Part shown: positions 48,501 through 54,989 of the stretch, piece after piece
How positions within the stretch are numbered: the stretch's first letter is position 1
Layout of the letters: each line of letters begins with the position of its first letter
Assembly (NCBI GenBank): GCA_024803745.1
Contig: JANJXV010000024.1
Coordinates: 14,648,927-14,712,926, forward strand
From: Megascapheus bottae
Taxonomy: Eukaryota; Chordata; Mammalia; Rodentia; Geomyidae
DNA: 64,000 nucleotides
Direction of reading: 5' to 3'
Made by a program: the position numbers and the translations under genes
Notes under the pieces: model-generated
Databases searched by the model: none
What the model was told of the DNA's origin: nothing
The model's input: the letters and a program-made list of their open reading frames with translations, nothing else

Positions 48501-51500
48501 CAACTTGTAAACCGTAGCCTTCACTGGACATTCACCTATGTAGGCACTTCTTGGGCATGGATTTCTCTTCAATGATCTCCAGCTTGTGGCTACTGACAGT
48601 TACTGACATTTAGAGATCATATAGACAGATAGTACCATTGCATGCATATTTAAATACAGAATGGCAGACCTCTGACACCTGTAAACCTTGCTGGCTTCAG
48701 TATGGAGTATGCTTAGAGTAATAAATGGGCAGTCATGTGCCAGCTGCTATGGTTTGCCTCTGGCATCTCCCAAAGGCCCATGTATCCAATTCTTGTTCCC
48801 CAGCATGGTACTAAATGGGCATGCCCTTGAAGAAGATGGTAGGACTGCTGTCTCTGTCTCTATTTCTGTTTCTGTCTCTGTCTCTCTCCATGAAGGGAAT
48901 AATTTCTGTATCATATACTTCCTGCCTGATATGTCATCTCACCATAGGTCTCAAAAAATGGGTCTGCCCAACCATAACCAACCATGCAATGAAACTTCCA
49001 AAGCTGTGAGTCCAATTAGCCTTTTCTCTTTGTAAGTTGACTTATCTTGGGCATTTATATGTGATTAACACAATAGAAAAACATTGGAGTATTATGCTAT
49101 GAATAATTTCTTTAGCTGGAATGGAGAGGAAATTTTTATCTGGACTTCTCTACAAAGTCAGCTTTCAATTGTGTACTTTTCTTTGTTATCCATATTCTTA
49201 CTACTATCTCCACCCAGAAAGAGAAAACAAGAAAGCAAAACAAACCTAAGGACAAACAAACAACAACAAAATCTAAGGACTAAAAGAAATTAGCAGCAAG
49301 AGACTTTGTTTTCAGGTCTGAAGATAATAGCCTCTTATCCTTGATAGTACTTACTAACTTATTTCTCCTTTGGTGCAGTTACTGTGTAAGTGGATGTTAC
49401 CATAACAGCCCTACAAATTTGTTAATCCTTCCTTTATCCCTGTTCATATTTAAAATTGCCCTGCTATTGAGCTGGGTAGAATTCTAAGTGTGGGCAAAAA
49501 GAGCTTTCTTAGGGCTTTCTTCTCTTAGCATAAATGAACATCCAAGATAAAGAGGAGCACAAGTGTATTCTACAGAGTAGTGTGGTGAAGGAGAGACCTG
49601 GGCTATTCCAAGTTACTCCAGAGATTTTATGGCAATGGCCTGCTGCAATATGTAATACCCAGAAACTGGTAGGTTCATCTCTATGTCCTCTATTGTCCCA
49701 TATTCCTCCAGGCCATTTTCTTTCCTCAGAAAGCCCTCGTATCCAATCCTCTGAGAGGCCCGAGTTCTGAGCTTCTGCCAATACCAGGCATAAATGGGGT
49801 CCTGTGCCCGACTCACAGTCTGGGTACCTGAGGGCTTCATTTTCCTATAAAGATCCCTGCATTGAAAACGTGATGAGCTCTTGTTTCATTCTCATCTGGC
49901 TCTTTTCCTTCTTTCTGAGCAGCAGGTGCAAGTTCCTTTCATGCATTTAAAAGAAAGAAACTTGGGATGAGAAGAGAGAAGAAAGAAAGAGCAGAAATGG
50001 CCTACCTCTTTCACTGTTATTAAACCATGAGAGGCTTTTTCTATCTACCAGATAGCTCAATTGTTTTTGCTTTCATTTTAGTCTTGACACTCCATATGTA
50101 AAGCCTCTGCCAGAGAGACAAACCAGTCTGCAAAAATAATCATCATAAGAATACTAACAAAAAACTGGTCTGACTGTCATCACGCTATGTGCAGGAAATG
50201 TTAGGATGTTTGCTAGGAACCTGACCCCTAACCTTGCAGGGGGAGGCCTGCCCCTTTTGAGTCTGACCTCTAGATAAAAGCCTAGCTAGGTTGATGAGCC
50301 TATGCAGTGTTACCAGCAATTCTTGCTGAAGGTAGACCTGCTGGATGTCTGACGCACATCTCTCCTATTACCTTTAGATCTATCTCATCTTTGTTAGAGC
50401 AAAGCAGAGAACTGACATATACACAAGAGACACATACGCCTACTTAAAGCCACGATGTAACTGCTTTCTTCCCTTTCCCTGATTAGGAATCAGAGCAGCC
50501 AATTCCAGCCAGCCAGATCTCATTGCAGGGGGAGTGAGTCTTGCATCCACAGCATCCACAGTGTCTCCTCGTTTCTATCTGAAGCCAGAAACTTTCTAAA
50601 AGTTAGCACAAAGTGGCTTCCAGTCTCTTTCTAGCTTTCCAGACTGGTGATTCAGGCAGAGGTCTTATGCATAAAGAAACTAAAAAGTAAAATAAAAAGT
50701 AATCCTGTTATTAGGGAAGTTCAAAGGCCTGTACTCATTTAACTGTCTTGACAGAAGTTTCCAGATTTCTGCTTTTATTATTTTTTCAATTGTTCTCCAT
50801 ATTTCTAATTCAATCAGGATCATCCTTTTTTCCTGAAGCCCTTACCACCACATGCCCTTTCCTCTAAAATTCATGGCCACCCACTCCCCCCTGCAGACCT
50901 CTTACTTATATCAGGACCTGGGGAAATGCTTCTTAGCTTTGGGATTTCTGGAAGTTACACACACTTCAGTTGCGTTGGCCCCATGCTTTGGGAGCCTGTA
51001 TGTAGGAGTGGAAGGAATGTTTTCTGTCTTCTTTTTCAACCTCAGACACAAGATTCCTGCCATCGAGGTTCTGTCCAAAGCTGGGCTTTGAAGGGGTACA
51101 AATCTGGGAGGGGGGGTGGTGGCTATGTCAGGCATTTCTGTTCTGTTTCCACAGAGCCCCTATTTGGTTCAATATCAGGACAGCTCCTTACTCTCAAAAC
51201 TATGCAACTGGCTACTGAGTCTCGCACCTGGACAGGAGGGGAAGAGTGGGAAGGCCCATCTAAGACTGGGGAGGAGGTGAAGGTATGAGAGTCTGTTTGA
51301 GTCCAGTGAGCATTAAGAAAGTACAGGCCAGGCTGGCAGCAGCTCTGCCAGGCAGGAAAGCTGCGTGATGTGGCAGAGAGGTCTGTGGAATCCAACAGAT
51401 GTTGTATGTATTTATAGTCACTTTATATTCATCAATCTACTTCTGTTATAAACGATAGCATCCTATAGAACTTATTCTGTCCAAACAACAGGACCAGCAC

Positions 51501-53655
51501 TGGAAGTCACCAGCTCATAAGAAGTGCTCTAATGTTTGAACAATATACTTTACCAAAGTGTACTTAAAGCTTGCTATCTATGAGGTCTTTACCACAACTG
51601 AAATTCTAACAGAGGCAACAGCATAAGGAAGAAAATATTTTATTGATGAAGGGTTTTCAAGAAGAGTAAAAGTTAGCAAGAAAGGGTTGGGAGTGTAGCA
51701 CAGTGGTAAAATATTTGTCTAGCATGGATGAGGAAGGCTATAGGTTTGATCCCCAGCACTGGGGAGAAAAGTCACAGACATTAGGAAGAAAAGGAAATAC
51801 ATCATTGTCTAGAGCCTACTGTCTTTATGGATTCTTCAGCCTAAACAACAGAATATCCAGGAGGTTAATTGAGCCCAGACTTCCACACATCTCATGTGGC
51901 CAGGTGGAGTCAAGCAGCGGACTCTTTCTCCTAAGGTTATGTGAATCTGCTACTGGATCTGAGAACCATGCTTTCTCTGGTTGACTCATTGACCACTGTT
52001 TCATCTTTATTCTGCTTTGAATTTTACTTGACTTATTTTCCCGCTATGACCAGTGCTCTAAGAAACAGCAAGAGAGTTTATCCACCCTACTTTCATTGGA
52101 ATTATTTTTCACAGTGGCCCTTATCTCGGTGGAATTGTTTTAGTATTTACCTGGTGTGTGGAGGAGCCTCCTGTCCCTCTGTCTGCACCTACATCTCCAG
52201 GGATAACCCAGAACCCATGGCCTCAACATAGTTTGGCTTGTCCACTACTTGCTTGTGACCCAAAGAACCAGGGCTGGGGAGGAAAGGAGAAGCGCTGAGA
52301 TGTTTCCCTTTGCTTATCCTCTTAAGAGAAGGCCTTCCATGTGTGACCCATGTACACAGCCAGTGGCTGCTGGAACCTACCTCAGGCAGCTTCACTCGGC
52401 CTTCCTGGAAGGAGCAAGTCTTGGGGTCGTGGGTGCAGACATGCCGGTATTTACACCAATGGCAGCGGTATGGGCTCTCCACACAGGACAGGCAGCTGGG
52501 CACAGAGAAGAGGCATAGGTCATAGAACTGGGGGAGCCTATAGCTGAGAGCTCAAGTCATCTCTAATGTATAGTTTTTTGCCAATCCTGGCGCTTGCATT
52601 CAAGGCCTGGGCACCGTCCTGGGGTGTTTTTCTCAAGGTTAACACTCTACCTCTTGAGCCACAGTACCACTTCTGGCTTGTTTTTTTTCTGTGTATGTGG
52701 TACTGAGGAATCAAACCTGTTACTTCATGCATACTAAGTAAGCACTCAACCTCCAGACCATGCTGTTGACCTCATCTCTGGTGTCTTGCAACCATTTAGC
52801 TAAGAGAAACCACCCTTAAAGGCTCAGGAAGATGAGGTTCAACACAGACCATCCCTTTCCTTCTGTCTCTCACTGAGAGAGCTCAAAGAGGGCACAACAG
52901 CCCTTCTTCTGTTTCCACAGGGAGACATGGTCCCTTGCTGAAGAGGTTAATGACAAGATATATGGTGAAAGGATTTTCCTGGAGATAATTCAGTTGCTTA
53001 AAACCAAAAAGCTGGGTCTCAACTGTCAAGGATCCATGAGCAGGTTCTGCTACTAGAAGCTACTGAGGCTATTCTCTTACTAAGATGGGCTTCTCCAAGA
53101 TCAGTCCTGATCTTAGGTTATATATCTCATTACTAATTATCTAGTTCTACCCCCAAGTTGACTAGGCCTCAAACTTCTGGCTGGGCAATAGATGATCTTG
53201 AAGGAAACAAGAAAGAAAAAGGAGAAGGAGGGACTAGGTGGTTCAAAGGTAAAGCCACGGGCAGCTCTAAGGGCAAGATACAAGGAAAGAATCCCAGAGT
53301 TGAACAACCCAGTTTGACTTGGGAGGGCTGGATGCTTTCTCCTTGCTACTCCAAATACAACTAAGTTCTAGATTCACAGCTGTCTCTAGCCAGACTGAAA
53401 AGTCCCAAAATTCTACCAGCCTAGATCCCCCAAATGTCTTAGTCACAGCAGCTATCTATAATCTTCACTGCCTGGAGAGGAATGGAGAACAGCATTCCAT
53501 CGCAAGGTTAGACCCTGTGTTTCCCAACTACAGCCATGGAATTCCCAGGATTCCATAGGGAATGTGTGAATGGGAGAATGGGACTCCTAGAAAGAAGTGT
53601 TCTAGTCACTCCTCATTGGGCTTCCACACCTAACTTCAGTTTCTACATATCTATT

Positions 53656-53715
<60 letters not shown>

Positions 53716-54937
53716 GATGCACATAGCTGTACACATGCATATATATGTATATATACATATATCCTATAGGTATATACACATATATGTATGTGTATATATG
53801 TATATACATATATATATATATATGCTCCATATCTAGAATCCGGTCTAACCCTGTTATTTCATAGAGGAACTATAATGAAACAGAGCAAAAACGTGAGCAG
53901 TGCCTAAGCAGTAGGGTTCTAAATGGTGCCCTGTGACAAATGGCCCAATGACTCCTTAGGGCTATCAGGAATAACAGGCAGCCCTGAGTCCCAGCTTATG
54001 GCTGTTGATGGTGCCAGCCTGGGGAGGAGGACCGAGTCCCTAATGACAAAAGATCTGGAAACACAGAATGATTAAGTTTCCATCCTGTGTGACTCTGGGA
54101 GCCTCTGTCATTGCTGAAGTAGAAAGAACAGAGCCATGCTTCCCAACCTCTGGCATAGGGCTCAGCTGCTCTGGACATTTTGGCTTCCCTGAGGCCCTTG
54201 CCAGCTAGCTTAAGTCCTGACCCATCCTGTGTGGCCTGTGGAGAGCAGAATATTCAGGTGGGTTTCTAGGGCACCTGCCTGCCTTGGACACACAGGAACT
54301 TCTCTGCCTTCTCCAGCCATGCCCCTGAGCAGGTGCTAGCTGCTGTGTTCTTCAAGTTCGATGCACTGCCCTCAGCAGCTGGTGGGAAGGAAATCAGGTT
54401 ATGAAGATTTATGCTAGACAAAATGCACGGGCTGGGGATTGAAGAGTGCGCACCACAGTTTCCCACTCTTAGCTTTTTCTGGTCCTGTATTGTTAACTGT
54501 GTGAGCTCCATAACAGAGGAATCTGTCTCCTTTGGAGCATTTACACAGTGATTCCTTGGAACCACAGTAGGGATATCTGATCTCTGTGTGAACCTTGACC
54601 ATGGGAACAGGGAGGCCGGGCCACTTACGAGTTGTGAACACTGCAGTTGTAGAAGACAAAGCTGGTGCTGGCGAAGGTCATGCCTGTCTCCTTTGACTTG
54701 AGTTGCAGCTGCACGACATGGTGATCTCCTACAGCAGAGCCAGTCAAGGGGTCAGGGGAAGACCAAAGTCCACTAGCAGTAATGAACTCTGCCCTCCAAG
54801 GGTTCTGTCAGCAAGCACAGATCTCTAGTTTGATAAGTCCCACCCATTCCTACAGTCATAGAAAAGCAGCTGCAGAGGGTTGTACTAGCCTGTTACTTGC
54901 TACCTAAATTGCTCTTCTTGCTCATGCATAGACACTG

Positions 54938-54989
<52 letters not shown>

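Larger units (their letters stand above)
41618..52380 (-). other. Intron e4-e5 (10.8 kb)
   Basis: The largest complete intron. Named content: L1 3' end (42338), MIR (43115), SINE (43790), ERVL-type LTR (45043), MaLR LTR (48748), possible LTR (50195) and an ID element (51683). Long stretches at 41660-42330, 44010-45040, 45420-48740, 49090-50190 and 50370-51680 have no recognised element, and 46480-46800 is GC-richer than its surroundings. Confidence 0.8.
52496..54628 (-). other. Intron e3-e4
   Basis: 2,133 bp. It has an ID-type SINE near e4 (52565-52775), a (CTAT)n tract and an adjoining TA-rich tract. The rest is unassigned. Confidence 0.82.
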